A DNA stretch of 64,000 bases from NCBI GenBank assembly GCA_034422595.1, contig DAOUJO010000007.1:434001-498000 (forward strand), read 5' to 3'. A program made the translations under genes and the position numbers. Position 1 is the stretch's first letter. Every line of letters starts with the position of its first letter. Below are positions 43,532 to 51,130 of this stretch, piece by piece. This DNA comes from Bin16 sp034422595. Its GTDB lineage: Bacteria; Chloroflexota; Dehalococcoidia; Lucifugimonadales; Australimonadaceae. The notes under the pieces were generated by a model. It saw only the letters and a list, made by a program, of their open reading frames with translations, ran no database searches and was not told the origin of the DNA.

Positions 43532-43617
43532 GGCGACCGGAAGTGCGCTCTCCCCTGCGCTCTTCCACGTCTCCCTCCTCCGCAGGCCCCTCTCGACGCG
43601 CCACGGGAGCGGGCCAT

Positions 43618-43656
43618 CGGGCCCCGTTGGGTTTATCCCGCGGGGCCCGCCCTCTT
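43618..43656 (+). terminator. Intrinsic-terminator-like hairpin downstream of nrdR
   Basis: CGGGCCCCG and CGGGGCCCG form a perfect nine-base-pair stem with a 14-base loop, followed by CCCTCTTT. It ends the nrdR transcript before the pdxA promoter. Confidence 0.6.
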
Positions 43657-43664
43657 TAAACCGC

Positions 43665-43670
43665 TATAAT
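43665..43670 (+). promoter_or_regulatory. Perfect -10 hexamer before pdxA
   Basis: TATAAT at 43665-43670 lies 31 bases before the pdxA ATG and just after the nrdR terminator. No good -35 exists at the right distance (the position is GC-rich terminator stem), so an activator may be needed. Confidence 0.4.
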
Positions 43671-43700
43671 CATCGACGCACCCCGCAGGGATACTGGACT

Positions 43701-44720
43701 ATGGACGCACGCCCACGCATCGCGATAACCCTCGGCGACCCCACCGGCATCGGCCCGGAGGTCGTCGCGAAGGCGCTCTCCCAGCCGGAACTGGACACGG
43801 ATACTGCGCTGTTCGTCGTCGGCTCTCCCGCCGTGCTCGACCGGGCGTTCGACCTCGTTGGCAGTGACCTGCGTGCCCGAAGCGTCGACGGCACCGGGGA
43901 CGCCGTGGCCGCCGGGCGCGTGAACGTCATCTCCCCACACGACGACGACGGGCTGGCCTCCCTGTCCTACGGCGAGATTTCGCCGCGCGCCGGAGCCGCG
44001 GCTGTCGAGTGGGCATCCGCCGCAGCCCGCCTCGCGATGGAGGGCGCGGTGGACGCCATCGCCACAGCCCCCATCAGCAAGGAGGCGGCCCGCCTCGCCG
44101 GACATGAGGACTTCGGGCACCAGGAGATCTACCAGCACCTCGCCGGAGTGCCGCGCGTCCTGACCATGCTCCTGACGAACGGGCTCAACGTGGTGCACCT
44201 CACCACGCACCACCCTCTCCGCGACGCCGCGCTCTTCGTGACCCGCGAGCGGGTGCTGGAAGCGCTGCGTCTCACGCACGGCTTCTTCGCCGCGCACGGC
44301 ATCCCGGAACCCCGCATCGGCGTCGCAGCGCTCAACCCGCACGGAGGCGAGGCTGGGCTCATAGGATCAGAGGAGATCGAGGAGATACGCCCCGCCGTCG
44401 AGGATGCTAACGCGGAAGGCATAGCCGCCACAGGTCCCGTTCCCGCCGACTCCGTATTCGGACAGGCCATCGATGGACGCTACGACGCCGTACTCGCCAT
44501 GTACCACGACCAGGGGCACATCGCCGTCAAAGTGCACGACTGGGCGGCGAGCATCACGCTCAACATCGGCCTGCCGTTCCTCCGCACCTCGGTCGACCAC
44601 GGCACCGCGTTCGACATCGCGGGAAAGGGTGTCGCCGACGCGACGGGCATGGTCGAGGCCATCCGCTACGCAGCGGAGGTCTCGCGCACCGGCCGTCTCC
44701 CCTCCCCGCGCATCGCGTGA
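43701..44720 (+). CDS. pdxA: 4-hydroxythreonine-4-phosphate dehydrogenase
   Basis: 339 residues. PdxA motifs: IAITLGDPTGIGPEVVAKAL at the N-terminus, ATAPISKEAARLAG, LTTHHPLRDAA, ALNPHGGEAGLIG-E, AMYHDQGHIAVK with metal-binding His/Asp, and LPFLRTSVDHGTAFDIAGKG near the end. The enzyme oxidises 4-phosphohydroxy-threonine for pyridoxal phosphate synthesis; PdxA-like homologues also act in phthalate-type decarboxylation. The nearest genes (nrdR, proC) are core, so the vitamin B6 role or a PdxA2-like role cannot be separated from context alone. Confidence 0.93.
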   Translation: MDARPRIAITLGDPTGIGPEVVAKALSQPELDTDTALFVVGSPAVLDRAFDLVGSDLRARSVDGTGDAVAAGRVNVISPHDDDGLASLSYGEISPRAGAAAVEWASAAARLAMEGAVDAIATAPISKEAARLAGHEDFGHQEIYQHLAGVPRVLTMLLTNGLNVVHLTTHHPLRDAALFVTRERVLEALRLTHGFFAAHGIPEPRIGVAALNPHGGEAGLIGSEEIEEIRPAVEDANAEGIAATGPVPADSVFGQAIDGRYDAVLAMYHDQGHIAVKVHDWAASITLNIGLPFLRTSVDHGTAFDIAGKGVADATGMVEAIRYAAEVSRTGRLPSPRIA

Positions 44721-44811
44721 AGCGCACGTCTCCACTCCTGCGAGTGCTATACTCTCGACACGCGCCGGCATGGAGAACACGCTGGCGCGTCTTTGTACGA
44801 GGAGGATTGTG

Positions 44812-45618
44812 GTGCGCGTCGGGTTCGCGGGCGGCGGAGTGATGGCCGAAGCGATGTTCAGCAGAGCGATCGCCTCGGGGCTGTGCGCCGCGAGCGACGT
44901 CAGCGTCGGCGAGCCGGTACCCGCCCGCCGTGACGACCTCGCGGAGCGCTACGGCGTCGACGTCCACGCGGACAACGCGCCCGCGGTCGAGGGCGCGGAG
45001 ATCGTCGTCATCGCGGTCAAGCCGCAGCACATCAGCCACGTCTACCATGATCTGCACGGGGTGCTCGATGCTGAGCAGACGGCGCTCTCCATCGCCGCCG
45101 GCGTAACGATAGGTTCACTCGCCGCGGGGCTGGGCCACGACCGCATCATCCGCGTCATGCCGAATACGCCCGCTCAGATCGGCGCCGGCATGTCCGTCTG
45201 GACCGCGACGCCTGAAGTGCCGGGCGCGGCGAGGGATGCGGCAGCGTTACTCCTCGCAACGCTCGGACGCGAGTGGCGCGTCGACAGCGAGGACTACCTG
45301 GACATGGCTACGGCCGTCTCGGGAAGCGGCCCTGCCTATGTCTTCGCATTCATCGAAGCGCTGACGGAGGCAGGGGTATTCGTCGGCATGCCGCGCGAGA
45401 TGGCGCAGACGCTGGCCGTCGAGACTGCGCTCGGCTCCGCCCGGCTCGCGAGCGAGTCCGGCGAAGCGCCCGCCATCCTCCGGGAGCGGGTCACGTCGCC
45501 CGGCGGCACTACCGCGGCGGCACTGCAGGAGCTGGAGCGCAGGGGCTTCAAGAGCGCTCTCATCGAGGGAGTGACCGCGGCGTTCCACCGCTCGCAGGAG
45601 CTGGGAGGCAAGCGGTGA
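44812..45618 (+). CDS. proC: Pyrroline-5-carboxylate reductase
   Basis: 268 residues from GTG 44812, which has the best spacing to GAGGAGG. Dinucleotide motif VGFAGGGVMAEAMF, then VIAVKPQHISHV, RVMPNTPAQIGAG, and the ProC signature region RERVTSPGGTTAAALQELE. It reduces pyrroline-5-carboxylate to proline with NAD(P)H. Its TGA overlaps the GTG of yggT (GTGA), and the proC-yggT pair is conserved in many bacteria. The longer frame open from 44473 is antisense or shadow to pdxA. Confidence 0.94.
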   Translation: MRVGFAGGGVMAEAMFSRAIASGLCAASDVSVGEPVPARRDDLAERYGVDVHADNAPAVEGAEIVVIAVKPQHISHVYHDLHGVLDAEQTALSIAAGVTIGSLAAGLGHDRIIRVMPNTPAQIGAGMSVWTATPEVPGAARDAAALLLATLGREWRVDSEDYLDMATAVSGSGPAYVFAFIEALTEAGVFVGMPREMAQTLAVETALGSARLASESGEAPAILRERVTSPGGTTAAALQELERRGFKSALIEGVTAAFHRSQELGGKR

Positions 45619-45872
45619 AGGAACTCGCCCTCGCCATCATCCAGGTCCTCCTGCTTGCGATACTCGCGCACGCGCTCCTCTCCTGGCTCATCGTCGCGGG
45701 AGTGCGGAATGATGTTGTCGTCCGCCTCTACCAGACCATCGGTAACGTACTGGACCCGCTCTACCGGCCGCTGAGGCGGGTCATCCCCATGGCGGGGATG
45801 CTGGACCTCACACCCCTGGTTGCCATCATCGTGCTTATCATCCTTCAGAGGGCTATCGTCAGCCTCGGCTGA
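45615..45872 (+). CDS. yggT: YggT family membrane protein
   Basis: 85 residues from GTG 45615, overlapping the proC stop by four bases. Two hydrophobic helices, LALAIIQVLLLAILAHALLS and LTPLVAIIVLIILQRAI, flank the conserved loop YQTIGNVLDPLYRPLRRVIP, which is the YggT signature. YggT proteins are implicated in osmotic tolerance and, in Gram-positives, cell division or shape (YlmG). It is one half-repeat long, as in YlmG, rather than the duplicated enterobacterial form. Confidence 0.9.
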   Translation: MKELALAIIQVLLLAILAHALLSWLIVAGVRNDVVVRLYQTIGNVLDPLYRPLRRVIPMAGMLDLTPLVAIIVLIILQRAIVSLG

Positions 45873-45928
45873 ACCCGCGCCACGCGGAAGGCAGAGGTGG
45901 GCACGGCGTCCTATAATGCCGCTCACTC

Positions 45929-46783
45929 ATGGCCACAGCCATCGTCTCCGACTCCAGCGTCTCCCTGCCTGCGGACATCACACGCGGGCTGCCGCTGTTC
46001 CTCGCGCCGCTCGAGGTCCGCATCGATGGACGGGTCTATGCCGACGGCGTGGACATCGCTCCGGCAGAGTTCTACGCACGCCTGAAGTCGAGCGCCGAAC
46101 TGCCTACGACCGCCGCTCCTCCTCCCGGCGCGTTCCTGGACGCCATCCGGCGGGCAGGCGAGGCCGCGGACGAGGTTGTCTGCATGACGATATCGTCAGA
46201 GTTGAGCGCAGCGCACAGCGCAGCGGCGGAGGCAGTAAGGCTCGCGGAGACCCAACTCCCGCACCTTAATGTCACGCTGGTCGACTCGCGGAGCGCGGGC
46301 GCGGCACAGGGCCTCATCGCGCTCGACGCTGCGCGGTCCGCTGCTTCCGGCGCGTCCATGAGCCACGTGCTCGCCCGCATGGAGCGGCGCATAGGCGATA
46401 CCCATTTCATCGGCTACCTGGACACGCTCTACTACCTCTGGCGCGGCGGACGCGTGCCGAGGCTCTTCATGTGGATGGGGAGCGTCCTGAACCTCAAGCC
46501 GGTCCTGCAACTCTCCGCGGGACGCATCGGCCTGGTGGAACGCCCCCGCACCGAGGCGAAGGCGCTGGCGCGCCTGACCGCCATCGCCGCTGAGCGCACC
46601 GCCGGACGCCCCACGCGCGCAGCCGTGATGCACGCCATGGAGCCGGAGAAGGGGTCGCTCCTCGCCGAGCAGCTGCGAGCTCGCCTGCACGTCGAGGAGA
46701 TGTTCATCACCGAGTTCACGCCTGCCATCGGCGCGCACACGGGCCCCGGCCTCGTCGGCTGCGCCTTCCATCCGGTGGACTAG
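45929..46783 (+). CDS. DegV family fatty-acid-binding protein
   Basis: 284 residues. DegV hallmarks: AIVSDSSVSLPAD at the start, IAPAEFYARLKSSAELPTTA, ISSELSAAHSAAAEA, and VTLVDSRSAGAAQGLIALDA. YLDTLYYLWRGGRV and LNLKPVLQLSAGRI occur before GAHTGPGLVGCAF at the end. Members bind fatty acids and act as FakB subunits of fatty-acid kinase, presenting the acyl group to FakA. No fakA is adjacent. It follows yggT by 56 bases. Confidence 0.9.
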   Translation: MATAIVSDSSVSLPADITRGLPLFLAPLEVRIDGRVYADGVDIAPAEFYARLKSSAELPTTAAPPPGAFLDAIRRAGEAADEVVCMTISSELSAAHSAAAEAVRLAETQLPHLNVTLVDSRSAGAAQGLIALDAARSAASGASMSHVLARMERRIGDTHFIGYLDTLYYLWRGGRVPRLFMWMGSVLNLKPVLQLSAGRIGLVERPRTEAKALARLTAIAAERTAGRPTRAAVMHAMEPEKGSLLAEQLRARLHVEEMFITEFTPAIGAHTGPGLVGCAFHPVD

Positions 46784-46851
46784 TAACGCCGCATTCGCTC
46801 CTGCGCCCTGTGGTACGCTAACGCCACTCCCACCAAGAGAGGCAACGCAAC

Positions 46852-48369
46852 ATGACCACCGTGCGAGTTGAGCAAGGCGACATCACTCAGTCCGACGCAG
46901 ACGCCATCGTCGTCAACCTGTTCGAGGGAGTGACGACCCCGGGCGGCGGGACCGGAGCTGTGGACGGCGCGCTGGACGGCGCGATCTCCGCGCTCATCGC
47001 GGACAAGGAGATCACCGGCAAGCAGGGCGAGACCGCCACCATCCACACGTTCGGCAAGCTCCCTGCCAAGCGCGTCGTCATCGCCGGGCTCGGCAAGCGC
47101 GAGAGGTTCGACACGGACGTGGTGCGTTCCGTCTCCGGCGGCGTGGCGCGCCGCCTCCGGCAACTGGGCGCGAAGCGCGCCGCAGTCATCGCGCACGGCG
47201 CAGGCATCGGCGGGCTCGACGCGGGCGATTCGGCACAGGCGACGGCGGAGGGCACGCTGCTCGGCCTCTACGAGTTCAAGCGCTACCGCTCCTCGTCCAA
47301 CGGCAGCGACGACGGCAAGTCGCTCGACGAGCTCGTCATCGTCGAACGCGACGAACACCGCGTGCAGACGCTCGCTGCGGGCGCAGCCAAGGGGACGCTC
47401 CTCGCCGAATGCGCCATCCTCGCGCGCGACCTCGTCAACGAGCCCGCCAACGTCGTCAACCCTGCGCGCATGGCCGAGGTCGCTACCGACATGGCGAACG
47501 ACGCCGGACTCCCTATCACCGTGCTGGGGCGCGAGGACATGATGGAGCGCGGGATGGGCGCTATTCTCGCCGTGACGCAGGGCAGCGCCAACGAGCCGCG
47601 CCTCATCATCATGGAGTATGCGGGTGACCCTGAGCACCCGGAGAACAACGTCGCCATCGTTGGCAAGGGCATCACGTTCGACTCCGGCGGTATCTCCATC
47701 AAGCCGGCGGCCAGCATGTGGGAGATGAAGGGCGACATGAGCGGCGGCGCATCGGTCATCGGGGCGATGAAGGGCATCGCCGCGCTCAAGCCGAAGATCA
47801 ACGTCTTCGGCGTCGTCCCAGCGGTCGAGAACATGCCGTCCGGAACGGCGCAGCGCCCCGGTGACATCATCCGGGCGATGAACGGCAAGACCATCGAGGT
47901 CGACAACACCGACGCGGAAGGGCGGCTCATCCTGGCCGACGCCATCTGCTACATCAAGGAAGTCAAGAAGGCGCGCCGCGTCGTGGACATCGCGACGCTT
48001 ACCGGCGCGGTCGTCGTCGCGCTGGGGCACGTCGCGAGCGGCGTCATGGGCACGTCGCAGGAACTCGTGGACTCGGTGCTCTCAGCATCGAAGGCCACGG
48101 GGGAGAAGATGTGGCAGCTGCCGCTGTTCGAGGAGTACAAGCGGCAGAACCGCTCCGACTACGCGGACGTGAAGAATACCGGTGGGCGTCCTGCGGGCAG
48201 CATCACCGCGGCGCTGTTCATCGGCGAGTTCACGGACGGCGTCGAGTGGGCGCACCTGGATATCGCAGGGACGTTCATGTCGGAGCGCGCCGCCGGTCAC
48301 GTCGTCAAGGGCGCGACGGGCGTCCCCACCCGCACGCTCGTCCGGCTGGTGGAGGATCTGGCGGGCTGA
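46852..48369 (+). CDS. pepA: Leucyl aminopeptidase (M17)
   Basis: 505 residues. The N-terminal macro-like domain is followed by the M17 metalloprotease domain with IVGKGITFDSGGISIKPA (metal- and substrate-binding Lys/Asp), MKGDMSGGASVIGAM and the family signature NTDAEGRLILADA. It removes N-terminal amino acids from peptides using two divalent metals as a cytosolic hexamer. AGAGG lies upstream of the ATG. It is flanked by degV and a convergent cupin gene. Confidence 0.94.
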   Translation: MTTVRVEQGDITQSDADAIVVNLFEGVTTPGGGTGAVDGALDGAISALIADKEITGKQGETATIHTFGKLPAKRVVIAGLGKRERFDTDVVRSVSGGVARRLRQLGAKRAAVIAHGAGIGGLDAGDSAQATAEGTLLGLYEFKRYRSSSNGSDDGKSLDELVIVERDEHRVQTLAAGAAKGTLLAECAILARDLVNEPANVVNPARMAEVATDMANDAGLPITVLGREDMMERGMGAILAVTQGSANEPRLIIMEYAGDPEHPENNVAIVGKGITFDSGGISIKPAASMWEMKGDMSGGASVIGAMKGIAALKPKINVFGVVPAVENMPSGTAQRPGDIIRAMNGKTIEVDNTDAEGRLILADAICYIKEVKKARRVVDIATLTGAVVVALGHVASGVMGTSQELVDSVLSASKATGEKMWQLPLFEEYKRQNRSDYADVKNTGGRPAGSITAALFIGEFTDGVEWAHLDIAGTFMSERAAGHVVKGATGVPTRTLVRLVEDLAG

Positions 48370-48391
48370 GCAGCCTGGCGGCGCTCGCCGC

Positions 48392-49180
48392 TCACGTCAC
48401 GGCGATCCCCGGCGACCCACGCCGCCCTCTCGGTCGGGGTCTCCCTTCCACGGGCCGCAGCTGGCTGACCCGCAGGATCTGTAGCGGCTCGTCGCTGATG
48501 CACTCGAACCCGTAGCGCGTGTAGCGCGGCGTGTAGATGCCCTCCGCCTGGCTGAGGTCTCCGAAGTGCGTATCTCCCTCGCCGAAGTAGCGCGCCTTCC
48601 CCGCGAGCACCATCCAGTAGCCGTCCTGGTCGTTGTGGTAGTGGAGCGCGTTGCCCTGCCCCTTCTGCATGATCTGGACGGTGCTGACCATGCTGTCGTT
48701 GTAGAGCAGGTCGTACGAGCGGCCCTTGTCGGGACCTCTGTCTCGCGCGCCGGGGTCTGCGGCGCCAGGGTAGCTGAATCGCTTCACCTCGTTCCGTATG
48801 TCCCTGTCTCTCGCCTGGGGCTTCCCTCCCACCGGCCGCAGCTGGCTGACGCGGAGTATCTGCAGCGGCTCGTCGTCGACGCTCTCGAATGAATAGCGGG
48901 TGTAGCGGGGCATGAAGATGCCCTCCATCGGGCCAAGGTCGCCGTAGTGCGTGTCGCCCTCGCCGGTGAAGCGCGCCTTGCCTGCGAGCACCATCCAGTA
49001 GCCGTCCTGGTCGTTATGGTGGTGGAGTCCGGTGGTCTGCCCCTTCTCCATGACCTGGACGGTGCTGATGACCATGTGGTTGTAGAGGAGATCGGACGAA
49101 CGGCCTCTCGTGGGGCCGCGGTCGCGTGCGTCGGGGTCTACGGGGCCTGGATACCTGAACCGTCGCACCTCTTCGGCCAT
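48392..49180 (-). CDS. Tandem-duplicated cupin protein
   Basis: 262 residues composed of two cupin domains that are near copies with a 127-residue period. Residues about 4-130 contain LHHHNDQDGYWMVLAGKARF and the second copy LHYHNDQDGYWMVLAGKARY. Both end in EPLQILRVSQLRPV. Each has the cupin His cluster (H-x-H-N) and a later motif YTRYSFES / YTRYGFEC. The similarity is also visible in the DNA, suggesting a fairly recent intragenic duplication. Metal binding is likely; the substrate is unknown. ATG 49180 is preceded by GAGGGGAGGG. An in-frame upstream extension to 49252 is unsupported. Confidence 0.85.
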   Translation of the reverse strand: MAEEVRRFRYPGPVDPDARDRGPTRGRSSDLLYNHMVISTVQVMEKGQTTGLHHHNDQDGYWMVLAGKARFTGEGDTHYGDLGPMEGIFMPRYTRYSFESVDDEPLQILRVSQLRPVGGKPQARDRDIRNEVKRFSYPGAADPGARDRGPDKGRSYDLLYNDSMVSTVQIMQKGQGNALHYHNDQDGYWMVLAGKARYFGEGDTHFGDLSQAEGIYTPRYTRYGFECISDEPLQILRVSQLRPVEGRPRPRGRRGSPGIAVT

Positions 49181-49330
49181 GGCGTCCCTCCCCTCATGCT
49201 GCCGCTGTGCCGCGTTACCCGGAACTATACCCCTCTCGCTCGTACGTGGCACGCGCGTCTACGCCGACGCTTTGCAGCGACGGGGTACGAGGTCGTGTAA
49301 GGAACGGCGGAGGAAACCTGGACGGCCCTG

Positions 49331-49558
49331 CTATTCGGGTGGATCGGCGGCGAGGGCCTCCTCGCGTGCGCGAAGGCGCTCCAACGTCGACTTCCGGTAG
49401 TAGACAAGCACGGACAGCGAGAGCCAGGCTGTGGAGAACACCGTTGCGAAGACGAGACCCAGGCCGTCTGCTCCGTTATAGGTCAGGACGATGCCCACAG
49501 GAGCAACTATCAGGGCGAGAACCGTCAAGAACCGGCTTATACCGGCCGTCTTTACCAT
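49331..49558 (-). CDS. Small two-helix membrane protein
   Basis: 75 residues from ATG 49558, preceded by GGAGGAG at good spacing. Two hydrophobic helices, FLTVLALIVAPVGIVLTYNG and LGLVFATVFSTAWLSLSVLV, are followed by a basic/acidic tail YYRKSTLERLRAREEALAAD. The open frame continues upstream to 50200, but that part covers tRNA-His and is not coding. No family recognised. Confidence 0.6.
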   Translation of the reverse strand: MVKTAGISRFLTVLALIVAPVGIVLTYNGADGLGLVFATVFSTAWLSLSVLVYYRKSTLERLRAREEALAADPPE

Positions 49559-49754
49559 ACTCGTCTCCTCCGTGCCCTCATCGGCCATGAGGCCGCGCGC
49601 CAAGGGTAAGAATCGTATCTCCGGGAGAGGCCGTAGTGAACCGGACAAGCGTGCGTAAAGCCGCCGCTTCGCCTCCCGGGTATGGTCCAGGCAGCCTTTC
49701 CACAAGCGCTGTTCTCCTCTGTCGCAGGCTCCTCTGCTACAATGAGCACTCCGT

Positions 49755-49831
49755 GGTGGGCGTGGTCGAGGGGTTAAGACGCCAGGTTGTGGCCCTGGAG
49801 ATCGAGGGTTCGATTCCCTCCGCTCACCCCA
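49755..49831 (+). tRNA. tRNA-His (GTG)
   Basis: A 77-base cloverleaf: the extra G at position -1 (49755) pairs with discriminator C, the histidine identity feature. The acceptor is GTGGGCG/CGCTCAC, the anticodon stem CCAGG/CCTGG with loop TTGTGGC giving anticodon GTG, the T loop TTCGATT, and an encoded CCA. Confidence 0.95.
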
Positions 49832-49982
49832 GTCTTCTTTCCAGTCGAATCTCACACTGTACTCACGATGGACTCCGAACTCGCGGCCTTGAGCGGCCGC
49901 CCTTTCCCGTCTCCGCGCGTTCGCATAGAATCCCGCGGGGCGCGGCGCGCGTCCCCCAACCACGAAACAGGGAAGGTGCAAC

Positions 49983-50726
49983 ATGGGCAAGCTCGACGGG
50001 AAGGTCGCAGTGATCGTTGGAGGCGGCAGGAACATCGGCCGCGCCTCCTCCAAACTCTTCGCCTCCGAGGGCGCGAAGATCGCCATCTTCGACATGGAGG
50101 AGAGCCGCGCCGCAGCGGTGACCGAAGAGGTCGCGGAGCAGGGCGGCGAGTGCATGTACGTCGTGGGCGAGGTGCAGAAGGTCGATGACGTCAAGAACAT
50201 GATCGAGAAGGTCGTCGAGCACTACGGCCGGATCGACATCCTCCTGAACTGCGCCGCCATCTCCGACCGCAAGCCCATGCTGGAGCTCGACGATGAGGAC
50301 TACAGGAAGATCATCGAGGTGACCCAGAACGGCACCTACTTCACGTGCAAATACGTCGCGGAGCAGATGGTGAAGCAGGGCGACGGCGGCGCCATCGTCA
50401 ACTTCTCGTCCGGCTCCGCGTTCAGCGGCAACAAGCAGCGCGTCGCCTACGACATGGCGAAGGGCGCCATCGTGACGCTGACGATGGACATGGCAGTGCA
50501 GCTGGCTCAGTACGGCATCCGCACGAACGCCATCGCACCGGGCATCACGGGCTCGCAGGTCGGCGGCATGATTGCGATGGAGGACCGGTCGACGAACAAC
50601 CTCGTCGGCGGGCGAGCGGGCTACCCGGAGGAGCAGGCGAGCGTTGCCCTCTTCCTCGCCAGCGACGACGCACGCCACCTCTACGGACAGACCCTGAGGA
50701 ACGACGGCGGCGGCTCCGTTGTCTAG
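49983..50726 (+). CDS. Short-chain dehydrogenase/reductase
   Basis: 247 residues. Binding motif VIVGGGRNIGRASS, NCAAISD in place of NNAG, active-site FSSGSAFSG and the YDMAKGAIV Tyr-x3-Lys pair. The cofactor loop carries DMEESRAA, an Asp that favours NAD(H). It lies 61 bases upstream of a Rieske ferredoxin and then a molybdenum-hydroxylase large subunit on the same strand, so the three may be one oxidation pathway. Substrate unknown. Confidence 0.88.
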   Translation: MGKLDGKVAVIVGGGRNIGRASSKLFASEGAKIAIFDMEESRAAAVTEEVAEQGGECMYVVGEVQKVDDVKNMIEKVVEHYGRIDILLNCAAISDRKPMLELDDEDYRKIIEVTQNGTYFTCKYVAEQMVKQGDGGAIVNFSSGSAFSGNKQRVAYDMAKGAIVTLTMDMAVQLAQYGIRTNAIAPGITGSQVGGMIAMEDRSTNNLVGGRAGYPEEQASVALFLASDDARHLYGQTLRNDGGGSVV

Positions 50727-50787
50727 CGGAAGGCCCCGCTTAACTCTCTCCCATTCGGAGAGGAAGTAAACACAGGAGAAGTGTGAC

Positions 50788-51111
50788 ATGCCGGAAGGCT
50801 ATGAGCGCGTCGCGTCGCGCGACGAAGTGAACGCGAGTGAATTGAAGGTGGTGCAGGTCGGCGAGAACCAGGTCATCGTCACCGAGCTGCGGGGCGAGGT
50901 GATCGCATTCGACAACATGTGCACCCATGAGGAGTGCGACCTTTACTATGGCGCGGTGGACGAAGACGACGAGATCGAGTGCGACTGCCACGGCACGCGG
51001 TTCAACGTGCTCACAGGTGAGGTGACCGCCCCTCCCGCTGAGATTCCCCTTCCCATCTACGAGGTGAGCGTCGAGGACGGCGAGGTCTCGGTCGGCCCGC
51101 GCAAGAACTAG
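50788..51111 (+). CDS. Rieske-type [2Fe-2S] ferredoxin
   Basis: 107 residues. Cluster ligands are C45/H47 in CTHEECDLYYG and C65/H68 in CDCHGTRF. There is no oxygenase domain, so it is a soluble electron carrier of the NirD/BphF type. The N-terminus YERVASRDEV and the C-terminal IYEVSVEDGEVSV strands complete the fold. AGGAGAA precedes the ATG. It lies 19 bases upstream of the molybdenum-hydroxylase gene, which normally receives electrons through a different [2Fe-2S] subunit, so this pairing is noteworthy. Confidence 0.9.
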   Translation: MPEGYERVASRDEVNASELKVVQVGENQVIVTELRGEVIAFDNMCTHEECDLYYGAVDEDDEIECDCHGTRFNVLTGEVTAPPAEIPLPIYEVSVEDGEVSVGPRKN

Positions 51112-51130
51112 GCCCCACCCAGGAGGCCAT

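Noticed and set aside
49331..50200. 289-codon minus-strand frame as a single protein
   Set aside because: It covers tRNA-His and the start of the SDR. Only the last 75 codons, with their own ribosome site and two membrane helices, look real.
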